Shown here: piece after piece, positions 10,609-24,239 of the stretch | Layout: the number at the start of each line of letters is the position of its first letter | Numbering within the stretch: position 1 is the stretch's first letter | Source of the DNA: Rhizopus arrhizus | Lineage: Eukaryota > Mucoromycota > Mucoromycetes > Mucorales > Rhizopodaceae | Direction: 5' to 3' | NCBI GenBank assembly: GCA_024220505.1 | Contig: JAKZZE010000001.1 | Span: forward strand, 2,046,001-2,110,000 | Length of the DNA: 64,000 nt | Notes under the pieces: model-generated | The model's database searches: none | Told to the model about the DNA's origin: nothing | What the model saw: only the letters and a program-made list of their open reading frames with translations | Made by a program: the position numbers and the translations under genes

Positions 10609-11746
10609 AATTATAAACAAGTCAAGAAACAAGTACATTTGATTCTTATCTCGTTATCGATTTCTCTCTCCTGTCTTTGCATAGTTTCACAAAAAAAACA
10701 TATTATTAAGACGTTTCTAACATTCCTAAACCATAGCAGACACAGGTCCAGGTACAAATAACAATGGGAGAAAGCGAAAGAAGCGAAAGGAAATGTATGT
10801 TTTCTGCGTGCATGCTTATGTATTCTTTGTGGCTTTTATGCTACGAATCCCAACAATGTACCTCAATCTAGGAGATCGGTGGATGTGTAGATACACATAA
10901 TCTACTGCAAGATAAATTTTCAGAAGCGACAACTTGATTTGGAAATATTGTACAAATATATGTTAATATGCTTTATCTGTTGTTTTTATTGATGTCAAGA
11001 AACCTTGAGGTGACATTTTCTTTTAAAAGTATTTATTGGATTCCTTCGCTAAAACCATCACCTCTTTTTCAATCTTTCTTAGCTAATACGTTTGGTTTTG
11101 TTTATAAAAATAAATAGAAATAGTATACTTCACGTTAAAAAGAATTTAAGAGGTTTACTTCCCATCCCTTCTTTTCCTTAAACACATAGCCTCTTCACAA
11201 GGACCTCTGGCATTGTTCATTATATCATTCGACATTTTTCATAATATAATATTAGAACAGTACAGAGAGCATATCCTTCATGTTGTCATGTATCATGTGC
11301 TGTATAACTTTTTATCTTTACTGCAAATCGTAGTATGCCAAGATCTAATAAGTTTACTAGCAGGATAAATATGGTTTAGTTCAATCATTCTATGTAATCT
11401 GTCAGACAAGATACCTAGCTTAAAAGTCGAACATTCCAGGATGTTAATGCTATGCTGCAAATAATAGCATATTTCACTATCTTGCAAGGTCTTAAGAATC
11501 CGTCTGTCAAGCATCTATCAAGCTTGGAGAGATGATATAGTCTGCAGCGGGGGGTTTTATATTCAATGGATAATATTCAACGAAATGCTGTAAAGATATC
11601 ATTATGCAGACAGAGTTAATAAGTTGGCTCCATACTTAAAAGATGAATGTTTCAAATGCATCGATTAAAAATTAAAGGCATATCTAAAAACAGACACTAC
11701 AATATATATCTTTTTAATGTATGCCAGGCCAGTCAAAGGAATTGAT

Positions 11747-11795
<49 letters not shown>

Positions 11796-12060
11796 AGCCT
11801 TGCTCCACAAATTAGAGCAAGAGATTGAGGTAGTTAGACCTTAGACTCATGCAGACAGGGAAATATAAACCATCGAGCAATATTAAAAATAGGTTATGCA
11901 CGAGAATCAGTTACATTTGTATAATAAACTCCCGTTTTACTGGTTCTTGAAAATCATGTACGCAAAAATCTATAAAACCTACTTTAATATATAGATTATT
12001 GCTGCCTATTGTTTTCAACCATTTCTCACAATCTTTTGTAACATTTATATTTATTCTATT
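10609..12060. other. Degenerate intergenic region ending in a LINE-like poly(A) tract
   Basis: No intact gene was found. Minus-strand 11293-11514 has a protein-like phrase (LIRSWHTTICSKDKKLYS) of unknown origin. On the plus strand the text before 11750 ends in an uninterrupted tract of about 42 A (11751-11792). Phrases such as ARPVKGIDF just ahead suggest the 3' end of a degraded retroposon. Identification is weak. Confidence 0.3.
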
Positions 12061-12451
12061 TTATGCTACTTTCTCTTCAATAATATTTAATTTTTGCATG
12101 TTTGAGTTGGCTGCAGTGAGGGCATCTTTCTTTTGCTTTTGTCTAAATTCAGCTTGTTTCAATTCTTCTGTTTTAATACGTGTAATACGAGCAAACTAGA
12201 TTACATAGTCTTAATTTTTGCCTTTCTATTCAAATCGCTTATATTACCTCTTTTGTATGGTGAAGACATTCAAGGTAATCATCACGTTGAGAAAGACATT
12301 GTTGAGGAAGATCAGCAGAGGCATAACATTTGTTAAACTCTTGCCAAAAATGGAAGCATCGTCCACGACCTAATTTAAAGTGAATGGTTTGAACAAAACA
12401 TTATTTTTTTTTATAAACATTACCACCGTCTAAACCGAAACCGGATGCCAT
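12061..12451 (-). CDS. NDUFS5: NADH dehydrogenase [ubiquinone] iron-sulfur protein 5 homologue (complex I 15 kDa subunit)
   Basis: Three small exons (12424-12451, 12248-12369, 12061-12195) join in frame to 94 residues. The protein starts MASGFGLDGGRGRCF and carries the twin Cx9C pattern of intermembrane-space proteins: C-FHFWQEFNK-C and C-LSQRDDYLE-C, followed by LHHTKE. These are the signature of the NDUFS5 subunit of respiratory complex I, which sits on the intermembrane-space side of the membrane arm and is imported through the Mia40 disulfide relay. The remaining tail is Lys/Glu/Ala-rich and helical, as in the family. Length matches fungal orthologues. The introns are 52-54 nt. About 195 bp separate its start from the 3' end of the next minus-strand gene. 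Confidence 0.88.
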
Positions 12452-12646
12452 GTTCAAAGAAAAAAAAGTCTAATTTTTTATACAGGGTTTCTTTGTAGAG
12501 TTTTAAATTTTGCAAGTGGTCGGTAGTGTCCTTTTTTTTTATTCAGATGAAAGCACTTATTTGATACTTTTTTAAATTCTATTAGAATAAAAGACATTTA
12601 TTGTAAAAGTAAGAAGATAAGCATTATATATGTCGGGCCTGGTATT

Positions 12647-13931
12647 TTAATCATCAATTTGCCAAGTGTTATTTGCATTTGTTTTGTTGAGTTCAAGTTC
12701 GTGAAATTTACGCTTATTAGCAGCGCCTCTTTGAACAAAAGGGTGAAGTCCTTTTCCAAAATTATTCATACAGAGTATCCCAAGTATAATCGTCATGACA
12801 TTGATCAATATGCCCATAAGTACTATTGAAAGAGATGTTACATTATACTACACTTTCTAACTCTTATCAAGGGCCTACCGAATACAATCCAAGTGTACCA
12901 ATTATTTTCAGGTTGAAATGTATCTTTCAAAATTAGAGCAAAATGAACAATAACAAGTAATTCAAATATAATAAAAATAATCATTCGCATCTTGCTTTCT
13001 GTACTTCCTGCTGTTCTTGCAAAATACAAAAAGGGAAGGATCAAGATTGTCACTATCAATTGAAGCCAAGTATCCGGCTTTTTCATTGCTTCACCAAATC
13101 CTGCTTCTCGAGTGAATTGGATGAGATAAAATAGTGAAATAAGAAATTCTGTAAAGATGTCAATTTTTAGGCAGAGTACAAAAAACTGAAAGGTTCTGTA
13201 CATTTCTATTGATTTCATAAGCACCACAGTGTAATTATTATGAGCTGACTTACTTTGGATACAAACATCTGCACCAATCTTTTTATAAATATTCCAGCCA
13301 AATTGTTTTGACATTTGAAAACTCAAGTAAGACATGATAATTGCAAATGCAAGAATATTGACTGAGAGCGCAATTTCAATCTTTTCTGCTGTTTCCAAAT
13401 AGATATAAGTGAAGGATGTAGTCTTTAATAAATTCAACCACTTTACACCATCCACTACTTCTAAAGCGCCCAGGATGGCACATAAACAGTTGACAACAGC
13501 CAATACTAAGATTTCTGCTGTATTTTGATACACTGTCTGCTCCAATTATTACTAAAATGTATACACAATGAAATAAAAGGACTTACTGCATCGACAGCCA
13601 TACCAAAAAACCAAAATTGAAAACCTATAAAAGCAATGTTTTCCCACTTGATTCTACCCAATCGATATGCTGCTTTTTCGGGTATCATTTCATTGTTGGA
13701 TGAAGACTGCAATACATTATTCGAATCGACCCAAGGCAATTGATTTGCTTCCAATGTATTTTGCGCACAGATAGCAGTTTGAAGAATGACAATGAATACG
13801 CACTGGATCAAGGCCATAATCACATATAACTTCGACCAGCGAGTTTCTGTAATACGTGTGATCTATCCAAGCATTATTATCTCATGTCAATACTGTCAAT
13901 TTTCACTTACAATTTTTTGTACTGTGACCAT
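12647..13931 (-). CDS. Multispan membrane protein of unknown function, four exons
   Basis: Exons 13911-13931, 13587-13862, 12879-13539 and 12647-12822 join in frame to 377 residues. Introns are 47-56 nt with GT..AG ends. The first exon encodes only seven residues (MVTVQKI). About eight hydrophobic segments are visible, including VIMALIQCVFIVILQTAICA, AEILVLAVVNCLCAILGALE, FQFFVLCLKIDIFTEFLISL, LQLIVTILILPFLYFA and MIIFIIFELLVIVHFALILK, plus one in the last exon. A soluble loop lies after the first span, and the basic C-terminal tail ends in WQIDD. The K-I/L-D-x-F in the mid-helix resembles a recurrent orphan fungal membrane family. I cannot name the activity. Confidence 0.7.
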
Positions 13932-14304
13932 GGGTTTATGAGCAAAAACCAGTTTGCTTTTAAGAAGAAGAAAAAAGAGTGAAAATAAAAATAGATTGCC
14001 AAAAAGGAAAATTATATTCAATATGTTTTGGTGTAACATTGCATCTAGCCTTTGAAACAAACATACGAACAAACAAATAGAGTAGAGAGGGGAGGATGAT
14101 GAAGGCAGTAATAAAAACGTATATGAATACTTTATTCTTTATTTACCTTTATTTTATTTCTTAAATAAAGAAAAATAAAGAAAAGGGGATATATAAAGCA
14201 TAGGTAAACCAATTACACTCATTTTTGAATAGCCGAGTTATTTAAATAAAACAAGAACTGCTTAGCTTTTAATAATAAGAATACATGCAATTAAGTACTT
14301 TTTA
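13932..14304. other. Intergenic region between two minus-strand genes
   Basis: This is AT-rich sequence serving as the promoter of the membrane-protein gene to its left and the 3' flank of the antiporter to its right. No further features are supported. Confidence 0.5.
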
Positions 14305-16599
14305 TTATAAAGAAGAGTGAAGATTCTTAATTTTATCTTTTACTTTCTCAATCCAATCCGGTTCTGTTTTATGTATAACTACTGTTGACGAAGCGTCCTT
14401 TTTGTTTTCAATCACTACATGATGAGGCTCATTCCATACTTCAATATCTGGATTTAAATGATCGATACCCAAATCAAGCTTCTTTTCTTTGTTGTGATGA
14501 TGTGGATATAAAAATATCTCTCTCAGCGTTAATAATGTCTTTTGATTTTCTACTTTTGTTTCCTTGGTATGTCTTGGATTCACAGGTTCTAAAAATCGTA
14601 TGCTTTGTGACTCTGTTGTTGTCTGTGGTGCCCTTCTCTCCGATGATTCCTCTGGTAAGAAGTCCTCTTCATCCAAATGACTTGTCGCCGTTTCAATCGC
14701 TTCCTCTTCATCCTGTACTGGCGACGAGGATTGCATCGTGTTTCTTAGAGTGTTTCTTTTCAATTCTCCACTCTTTCGTGTAAATTTAGGTAATCGAATT
14801 ACTTGACTGGTACTACTTGAGCTGGCGATTGAAAGTGTACGTGTTCGAATACGGTCTCCAAGTTTAAAAAGAGGGATTGTTGTACCGTGAACCAAAGTTG
14901 AGGCTAAGACAATAAAGAGTACCACAGGACTAATGAGTTCAATGGTGACAGGTTGACTTTCAGGTTCCTCGAAAATCTCCAGCATATCTTCTTTGGCAAT
15001 GGTGGATAAAAACACGGCACCGACACCCATCGGACCAAACCAACCACTAAAGAGGGCTTCCCAATAGGTTGTCATTGCTGGCATGACAGGTTTAAGGATG
15101 AGCATGACAGGTAATCTCCGAAAAAGAAGGATTAAGAGTGCAATGACGACTAGACGCCACGGTTCTAATCCAATATGTGTATTATCAAAATCTGACCAGG
15201 GCTAATTACATGTTATTCACATGTTTCATGTTTAAGAAAGGAAGCTTACAATAATGGCACCAATATAAACAAAGACAGACAAATTCAACATCATATCAAT
15301 CACTTCCTGAAAATGCGCTTCTTCTGTTTCTTGCCTAAACCAATCATCCCACGAAAATGCGTTGCCTGCAACAAAACATGCTAATAAATCATCACTTCCA
15401 GAAAAGCCAGTCATGCTCATAAGGAATAACTAAAATAGCAAATATGTGTAAGTTTATGCTGATTTTATTTTGTTTTTCTTACAGCCAATGCAATAGCAAA
15501 GCAAAGAAAAGAAGGTTTATCAATCAAGTGGCTAATAAAAGGCATGAGTATGTAACCTCAATGTGTAGGATAAACTTACTTTCTCTCTGACCATTGCAAT
15601 ATTATCCTAGCAACATAGCCTACGACAATTCCAATAATACAAGAAAGCGTAATTTGAAATAAACAAGTGATATAGACCCATTTCCCAATTGCTGTTCCCA
15701 CATTATGCTCACTGATTAAAAATAAAGATAAAAAAAGAAACGGGAATGCCATGCCATCATTGGCACCACTAGAATGAATGAGTTTTATAAACCGCAAATC
15801 TTTGTGTTGTACCTTTCTGCTGATAATGCGTTTCGTATGTGACAAGGTACATGTTTTTCTGCAAATCTTCCTTTTACTACAGAGTTTGCTAGTATCTTTT
15901 TGATAAGAGTTTGAATGATATAAATTGAGATACTATTTATAAGCAATCACTTACTGGATCAGTTGGACATACGCAAGCAGCAATAACAAGAGAATGAAGC
16001 TATAATAGATCTTTATAAATAATTCTATGTCTATTTTTGTATCTTACATAGTCAAGAGGTGGAATTAACCACCAAATAAATAAACCACTGACTAGCCACA
16101 TAAATACCATGATGGGTACCAGTAATATAAACATGGTAAGCCACTCTTTCTTCATATAATGTCTACATGTTTTATTAGCTTTTCTTATTACTATGGTCTG
16201 TTGCTGCTTACTTTGGTAATTCAATACCGACAGTCATCACCTACGTGTACGTTATTATTACTTCATAACTTTTTTTTTTCTTTTTTTTTTTTTACTTGAA
16301 TAGCCAATATACATCTTGTTAGTTCTTTTGTTATTTCATCGTGATCATCCCAACTAAGTGGATTAAATCCATTTGATACCAATGGCCCCGCTATGATCCC
16401 CACAACCAACGCCACAACTGACAAAATAATCAATTACTACAAATTATGTATCATACATATTCCTGTTACATGCTTCAGATAGAAAACATCTTTCTTTTAT
16501 AAACATAGAAACATATCCAAACAGTAAGATAAATCCGCTTAAAATAGCAATAGCTATAGTAAAGGTTGAAAATTCACCAGGTATAATTATTAATGACAT
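14305..16599 (-). CDS. NHA1: Plasma-membrane Na+(K+)/H+ antiporter, NHA1/SOD2 type
   Basis: About ten short exons read in fungal Nha1 order. The start is ATG at 16599 (MSLIIIPGEF), then GFILLFGYVSMFIKE, the exon junction SEAL-VALVVGIIAGP, MTVGIELPK-HYMKKEWL, IAACVCPTDP, AESGANDGMAFPFLFL, MTGFSGSDDLLACFVAGNAF and a last exon (from about 15199) with MLILKPVMPAM and the hydrophilic tail. The TDP and ND motifs in mid-membrane helices are those of the CPA1 cation/proton antiporters, which export Na+ or K+ in exchange for H+ and set salt and pH tolerance. The cytosolic tail of about 200 residues is Ser/Thr/Glu-rich, shorter than in budding yeast. A tract of about 36 T (minus-strand sense) lies immediately upstream of the start codon. 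Confidence 0.88.
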
Positions 16600-16604
16600 C
16601 AATG

Positions 16605-16646
<42 letters not shown>

Positions 16647-17865
16647 AAAGAAAGGTCTGTCTCTTATTTTTAAAATGTTTCAATAGCGAAGGAGGAGATC
16701 CATTTAATAAGACCAATGAACTTTTTTCTCCTCATTTTCTGTAAAATACATTACATTCTGTGTGTAACATGTAGATCTTTTGTTGAGTTATTTCATAGAT
16801 GAATTGAAAAAAGATTCAAGGGAGAGAAAGGGAGAGTAAAGGAGGCTATGAAGTAAATCTCTTACAGAAAATATAAAAAAGGGATCAATCATTACTTATT
16901 TAATAAGTCAAAATCAATGCATTTTGATACCAAAGAAACATTAAAACAGAAATCAATCAAATCTAGAATGTTTATTGTTCATGTTAAGCAGTAAATGAAG
17001 AATGGTTACAGAATTCTCTGATTTTTTTTTTTTTTTTTTTTTTTTTTCAAAAAAAAAAAAACTAATTTTCTGCATGAAGGAGAGTCACGTATTGTTTAGG
17101 ATGAAAAAAAAAATGAAAAAAGAATAGCTTTTATTTTTTACAATACTAAAAAGACCCACCACTGTAATTATTATTGTTGTACTCTCTGAACTATAGAAAT
17201 CCCATTGGAGATATATATTCGATTCTCAGCCTTTTCACTCTGATATCATCCTTACAAATACGAAATATGCAATAATCAAATGGATCAATGAGAAAGCCGT
17301 TTTAGGCTCAATTTAACAGTCGTCTTTGTTTTTCTTTACGCGTGCCATCTACTTTTACATTATTATTGTCATCATTATTTTTACGTATCGCTTTCTTAAA
17401 TTAATTGTTAAGTACCACTTTTTATAGTCGCTCTACAAATACGTGCGATAAATAAAACTCATTTAAGGAAAAAAGTGCAAAGATAGAATGATACACTGAG
17501 CTACAAGGGAATTTACTTTTGTTTTTTATAGGTTGATCAATAGACATATGCGTATAATACTAATTATACAGTGTCTTCACTTTATTTTTTTATGAATGAA
17601 AGTTTTAATGTTTATTAAAACTCATCAAAGAGTGCAAGGTTTAAAATGATGCAAGTGTATGAAACAGTTACTTGCTACGAAAATACAAAATATATAACAT
17701 AATAATTATAAGCAAATGGTTTCAATGGTTCTTTCTGGGTTTCATTGATGCCAATCTCAAAGAATTTTGTCATATTATGTTCTATCTAAAGCTCCCTTTC
17801 CTCAACAACCCATCAGTAAAACATAGTTATGGTGTGAGATTGGAGTTTATAAGGTTTTTATAGTG
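16600..17865. other. AT-rich intergenic region with long homopolymer tracts
   Basis: It holds the A/T tract of about 36 bp at 16605-16644 next to the antiporter start. A T-run of about 25 bp is followed by an A-run of about 12 bp at 17023-17062, which could fold as a hairpin. No gene is seen. Confidence 0.45.
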
Positions 17866-18250
17866 TTAAATAGGTTTGATTTAAGAGAATCTTGATATAA
17901 GATCAAAGGTTTAGGTAGGATTTGATTCCAAAAAGAGTAATGATTTGAATATAAGTTGCTTGAGTAAAGTGACCACCAGATCTTATAAGTAGATCAAACT
18001 GTTTTGAGTAAAGTAAAATAAAAAGGTAAAAATAAAATAAAAAGGATTACAATGAAGTGTATATTCTTCAAGGGACTTCTTCTTCTGAAAATAAAAAAAG
18101 ATTTACTTCAAAGGATATTTATTTGTAAATAAAGGTAAAAAGATAAGAGTATTCAAGTAAAGTCAAGTAAAGTTTTGATTGCTGTTAAAATGTCGAGGTA
18201 TTTATATATTTTTTGAGTTTTCTGATTATCTGTTGTTTTTGGTTTTTAGT
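17866..18250 (-). repeat. Solo LTR remnant (minus orientation), boundaries approximate
   Basis: Read on the minus strand it contains a CAGTTTGATCTA block followed by AGATCTGGTGGTCACT (the TGGTGGTCACT core is at 17968-17978). This is the hallmark block found in every LTR of this window. The flanks are rich in AAAGTAAA/TTTACTT runs like the LTR of the element at 29718. The termini are too diverged to place exactly. Confidence 0.5.
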
Positions 18251-18429
18251 GTGGAAAATTTTTGTATGAATCTACATAGCCATCTGAATTCAAACAACTG
18301 TTTGTATTCATACAGTTGTCTGTATTCATTCAATTCTTGTGGTACAATTTTTTGATATTTTCATATTGTGTGAGTTACAATGGAGTACTTATTTTGATCA
18401 CCTGTTATCATGTGTTGTTGCAGATGCAG

Positions 18430-18906
18430 AACGATCGGTGTCACTGAGATGGTTGGATAAAATCGTCAATCCAAGTATTCATTTGTAGCTAGATACCATC
18501 ATTCCGATTATTGATCAACTACAATTTGGAGAAACTCTAGGTCATGGTGAGGTGAAGATTGCGAAGCCAACCTGCAATAAGGCAGCTTTGTATTTGGATT
18601 TAGCAAAAATCTCCTGCTTTAGCAAGGAAGCCATAAATTGTCATCTTAAATCTGTAATTGCATTTCAGATCTATGGTAATTCTGCTTTCTTTTTTTATAT
18701 GCATATCTTTGCGCTTGAATGTGATCAATTATCTTGTAAATATAGGATTTGCAATTACATTTTACTTTACAAAACTTGATTCTGACGGACTTTATACAAT
18801 ATATGAAATTGACTGTTTTAACTTTCCTTCTTCTTTGACGCAGCTTCCTGTATTTATAAATCTCAAAGACCTGCATGTTTTACTCCTTGTATGCCACGTT
18901 TTTTGA
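18430..18906 (+). pseudogene. Two-exon relic of an unidentified, probably repetitive ORF family
   Basis: Exon A reads DAERSVSLRWLDKIVNPS, one in-frame TAG, then TIIPIIDQLQFGETLGHGEV and ALYLDLAKISCFSKEA up to AFQIYG. A GTAATT..ATATAG intron (about 18676-18745) joins in frame to exon B (FAITFYFTKLDSDGLYTIYE through LKDLHVLLLVCHVF and a stop). Good splice continuity with a nonsense codon suggests a recently functional gene or transposon-borne ORF. I associate the pattern with recurrent hypothetical proteins of Mucorales but cannot name it. Confidence 0.4.
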
Positions 18907-19253
18907 AAGTTTTGCAAGAAGTCACATATTCCCGGTATAGTCCAACAACGACATTGACCATCAGCACAACTTACTGATTGATCAACTTACCGATCCAACA
19001 AAGGATCGAAATTGAAATTGTTCTATTTGATTTTAATGCGTATATTTTAAATAAATTTTGTTGATGATCTTATAGCAGCTTTGACTAATCATATTTTCGG
19101 CCTAAAGTACATTGAAACAGGAGGCCATAAAGTTAATCGCTTTTTTTTACAATTTTGCGTAGCAATCAAGCGAAATACGAATTGGAACAGAAACGTATTC
19201 TCCATCATAGCGTGCCATTTTTTGCTATTTTTTTTTGGAAGTTTTATATGATG

Positions 19254-19690
19254 TTACGCTTTTTTTTTTTTTTTTTTTTTTTTGCTCATCGCTTTCATCA
19301 GGAATAACCAAGTACAAATTCGCTGAAAGTTCACTTTTCTGAGCCAGCGAATCATTTCTGAAAAAAGGAGCTTCGAGGTTTTACCACCTTTCTTTGTTGA
19401 TGCGCTTACCAGAATGTTTAACAGGATGAGAAACAAGGCTTTTGAAGTCACTTTAATATAAAATATTACATGTCTCACTAATTCTAGCCATGAGCGATCC
19501 TTCTTCCAGAAATTTATTTCGTTTAATTTTACTCTTGACAACTGACTAGAGCTGCTCAATTGGATTCAGTTCTGGAGAATATGAAGGAAGATAAACATAC
19601 CGAAACCTCCTTATAGTAATATAAGGATGGTCTTTGGGAGAACAAGCAAGTGCTGAAATAATAATGAATCAATAATAACATATCAAATTT
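19254..19690 (-). mobile_element. Tc1/mariner transposase C-terminal fragment
   Basis: The minus strand reads RFRYVYLPSYSPELNPIEQL and, after stops, KSKIKRNKF. The string YSPELNPIEQ is the classic third-catalytic-residue block of Tc1/mariner DDE transposases. Only the end of the gene survives, with stops and frame changes. A T-tract of about 22 bp (19261-19283) closes its 3' side. It is similar in wording to the fragment at 26791, so both derive from related elements. Confidence 0.65.
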
Positions 19691-20376
19691 GTTTAAGATG
19701 ACTTCAATAACGGACATGCTTTATTTATCTATGAATAGTGATTAAAATAGTATACATGTTTAGAAATACAGTTAAAGAAACTAGGGTTAAACATTTTAAA
19801 ATCAATTGTTATTTGTCCAAAAAAAAAAAAACTAACATTCTGTCTCTCCTTTGTCCCATTTTCCCATCTGTATCCCATTTTGGCAACCGTATCCCAATTC
19901 AATTTTAAATTGACCAAAATTTTTTCATTGGCCCAACCTAGTTTCTTGCACTGTAATTTCAATTGTCTGATTTTAAAAAAAAAATGGAACGGACCCTACC
20001 TCGATTATGTAAGATATGATTTGACCAATTGATACAGTAAAATTACATGTTCTTATGAGCCATGTGCATTAGTATTGAGATTCTCTCTATAAATGAATTA
20101 CTAAGTAAGAAATATGCTTTGTACTTTATATGAGGCTGATATACAAGTCATTGTATTGATTTTTTTTTTTTCGCTGATAACCAAATATCACACTTTTAAT
20201 TGACAAAAACGGGAGAAAAAATTATTGAATTGAAATTATATTATTTTTATTTTTATTTTTCTCTCTTTTTTTTTTATTATTTATTTATTTAATCTCTTTT
20301 TATATACAACAAATTGCGGTAAAAAAAGACTTTATTACTTTTCATCTTGCTATGAAACTCATCATCTTGTTAGTAA
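19691..20376. other. AT-rich intergenic region upstream of RHO1
   Basis: No gene is seen. The last 200 bp contain long T/AT-rich runs (20160-20320) that probably form the nucleosome-poor promoter of RHO1. Confidence 0.45.
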
Positions 20377-21170
<794 letters not shown>

Positions 21171-21332
21171 AGAATATAATAACTTTTATTTTTACTCGTT
21201 TTAAAAATGTGTGTATAATTCCTTTTTTTCCTAACAATTTCTTATTGGACACCAAAAGAAAGAAACAGAAACATAAAGTGGCTTGCGTGATTGCTTTCTT
21301 TCACTTTTTCACTTTTTCACTTTTAATAATAA

Positions 21333-22517
21333 ATGGATATCACCGCTGGTAAAAAGAGACCAGCTGAAGAGTTGGAAGGAGAACAACCACCTATGAAGAG
21401 ATCAGCTCAATATATAATGAGAGAACCTTCCATCTTTAATATTAAACCAGTAGATGATGTTATTAAATACATTGCAGATTTTATTGGGAAACATTGTCAT
21501 TTGCAAAACGTTGAAGTACACGATAGTTGTATATAAAGAGGAAACAGTAATATTTATACAATTTTTCAATTAGATTGAAGCAAAATTTGGGTTGTTTATA
21601 GATAAAAAAACATACAAAAGAATGAATATTAATGCACTTACAGAGACAAGTAAAGATTGAACATAAAAGGAGAATAAATTGACATTTATAAATATAATAG
21701 TTATACCGCAGGAGCTTGTAAGAAACTATCGTTTTGAATCTAACATGGCGCTAGAACAACATCGTCATTTTAATAAAATGTTGAACGAAATGGTCACTAA
21801 AACGCGCGCTAAAGACTATAAGGTAAAAGCACTACTAATAAATAGCACATTACAAAACTAAAGCTTACTTATAGGGTGAACGTATTCAATATAAACATAC
21901 CAACGAAATTGATAGATTCTACGCTATACCCAATACACATTCAAAGTGGAGAGTAACAATAGATCAACAGGGAAAGGTTAGGAAGGGATAGCGATTCACT
22001 ATAGAAAAATAAGACTTAGTACATTTGTAAATAGATTGTACCTAATGGCATTATTGAAAAAGAACGTATAGCTGATCTTAATATACATTCACCTAATCAA
22101 CCACTTGACTTTAGAATCTCTGTGAATGTTGAACATCCTCGTAATTAAATATTTTATGCTTTTCTTTCGGCCAATCTAATGTAATAATAGGACCAAAGCC
22201 GACATGTGATTTTATGTATGAAAGAATAAAAGATCGGATATCGTATCAACATGGAGGGATTAGCTTTGATCTTACACAAGTCAAATCAACTACTGTAAGC
22301 TATAGACTCGTGTATACAAAAGAAACTAACCATATTATGCGTGTAGTCAAATGAACCTGATTTACGTCATGAATTGGAGCTAGAAATGTCAGATTCAAAC
22401 ATGCTTGCAGAAGAACGAATGAAATACAACAAAAAAGAACAATCACAATATACACAAATGATTGAAGTATTTGTAAATAACATTCGATTATTAGGTAGAA
22501 GTGCCTTGAAACAATAA
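21333..22517 (+). CDS. CET1: mRNA-capping RNA 5'-triphosphatase (Cet1 family, triphosphate-tunnel metalloenzyme)
   Basis: Seven exons start at ATG 21333. A Lys/Arg/Pro-rich N-terminus is followed by NVEIEAKFGLFID (first Glu-x-Glu strand), YKHTNEIDRFY, KWRVTIDQQGK, LDFRISVNVEHPRPKP, and the C-terminal metal-binding strand HELELEMSD. Two facing strands with alternating glutamates define the tunnel fold of the fungal beta subunit of the capping enzyme, which removes the gamma-phosphate from nascent Pol II transcripts before guanylylation. This metal-dependent type is typical of fungi and differs from the cysteine-phosphatase type of animals and plants. The protein is compact, of about 280 residues. 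Its stop lies 16 bp from the stop of the convergent PP2C gene. Confidence 0.88.
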
Positions 22518-22533
22518 ATACATGTATTTTTTT

Positions 22534-23809
22534 TTATTTGGGTGCCATCAAAATAGGCTTTTTATTTGGCATCTTTGGCGGTGATTTAGATGCCATCCAA
22601 TCATACCATTCTTTCGGTGTCCGTTTACGTAAAAAGGCAACAACAATCACTGTCATATTATCACAGCCTACACCAGAATAATTGTCTGTTTCTGCTAAAC
22701 AAAAATCCATTAATTCTTCACAGATAGTGCCTAATGATTTATGGTTGCATAATTTGAAGCGTACGAAATCAACTACTTCCTGACTTGATAGGCAATCCCA
22801 AATACCGTCACAGGCTAATACCATGAATTCATCGTGATCTGTAATTAAATGTTCAATGATATCAGGTTCAGCTATTCTCCATATTCCACATCAAGTTAGT
22901 ATACTCGTATAAATTAGAGAAATTTCTTTACCTGTTACTGCTTGTCTATCAGGTGTTAATTGGGTATTTGATTTAAAATTAAGATCTCCAAGTGCTCGAG
23001 ATAATGCCAAATGTCCTATAAAATATACATGAATACACTATTTACGCGCCTTTTTCATTTTTACCATTCACGCGTCCATTCTCTACAAATCCTCCTGCAT
23101 TTTTAATTCGTGTGTGTTCATTTGGATGTTTGGGCTTATGATCTTGTGTCATTGGTATCCCTTTTCCATTTTTTGTACTAATCACACTTCTTGAATCCCC
23201 TGCATTACTCTAATAAACATAAGCACGCATATACAATATATAGAAATCATGTATTATTACCACATAAAGCATATCTTCTTTTGTAACAAGTGCAACTACA
23301 GCAGTACATCCCGAATTATCATCATTAAAGTCAGGATCTACTAAAAATGGTTAACGCACTCAAAAAAAAATGTTTTATAAAGCTGTCTTGTACCTCGTCT
23401 AAGGTCTTCATCTATAGCATAATATCCACATCGAATTGCATCTCTATACCTTGCTTTATAAAATGCTGGTGAATTCATAATTTTCTTGTATAATTCTTTT
23501 TCACTATAACTTGCCACTTTGGATCCTATACATTTGGACTCTTAGCTGAAACACACACAGCCTATTTTTCCATACCTCCGTGTCCATCAAAGACAGCAAA
23601 TAGACTGGCTCCAGTGCTTTGATAGGATGTAATAACTGTATGAGCATCTTCCATACCTACACACTATATTAATGATATCAATTGTGTAAGCTGAACATTG
23701 TCTTACTTGCTCTCCACCCTTGCATACATGACACGCCATACATGACTTTTTTATCATTCCCTTCATTTGTATACTTTGTTGTATTGGGTTCTTTTAATGT
23801 TTGTCCCAT
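22534..23809 (-). CDS. Protein phosphatase 2C (Ptc2/Ptc3-like, PPM family)
   Basis: A multi-exon gene starts at ATG 23809. Motifs in order: [20 protein letters not shown] with the metal-binding Asp and Gly; [58 protein letters not shown]. This is the complete set of conserved PPM motifs, including the aspartates that bind two Mg/Mn ions. The MGQTL start predicts N-myristoylation of Gly2, as in the Ptc2 type. Family members dephosphorylate Ser/Thr in stress MAP kinase, DNA-damage and unfolded-protein pathways. Introns are short and frequent. The gene is convergent with the capping enzyme, 16 bp from stop to stop, so the transcripts must overlap. Confidence 0.92.
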
Positions 23810-24239
23810 ATGCGTGTCGTGTTTTCGAAAGAAAAAGAAAACTTAAAAAATTGAAACAAAATTATAAAAAAAATTGACGACCAATAAAGAAACGAGGAAA
23901 TTCAAGTTAGCATAAATATGGTTTAGAGGCTTTTTGGGTGTGACGCATATTCCCAAAAAAATCCCCTTTCCTTTAAATAATGATGATTGTTCTAATACCA
24001 ATGAGCCTATTTAGTAAACAAAACCTTTAAAATCATCATATGTATACTGCTCATAAGAAAACAGTGTTTATTAAGCCAAGGTTTATAATAAGAATTTGTC
24101 CATTCTGAAAGATAATACAGATAGAGTCAAGAGCCTCAAAATCAGTTTAAAATATGAAAAAAAAGTTACATAAAACTAAATACAGAATTTTATTTATTTT
24201 ACATATGAGAGAGAGGAATAAATTTTACACACAAATTTT
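23810..24239. other. Intergenic region between PP2C start and the CsbD-like gene
   Basis: AT-rich with no extra gene. It should contain the PP2C promoter on the left and the terminator of the CsbD-like gene on the right. Confidence 0.5.

Noticed and set aside
16444..16716. ORF with a run of about 17 Phe
   Set aside because: The Phe run is the translation of a poly(T) tract. The true start of the NHA1 gene is the ATG at 16599, after the tract.
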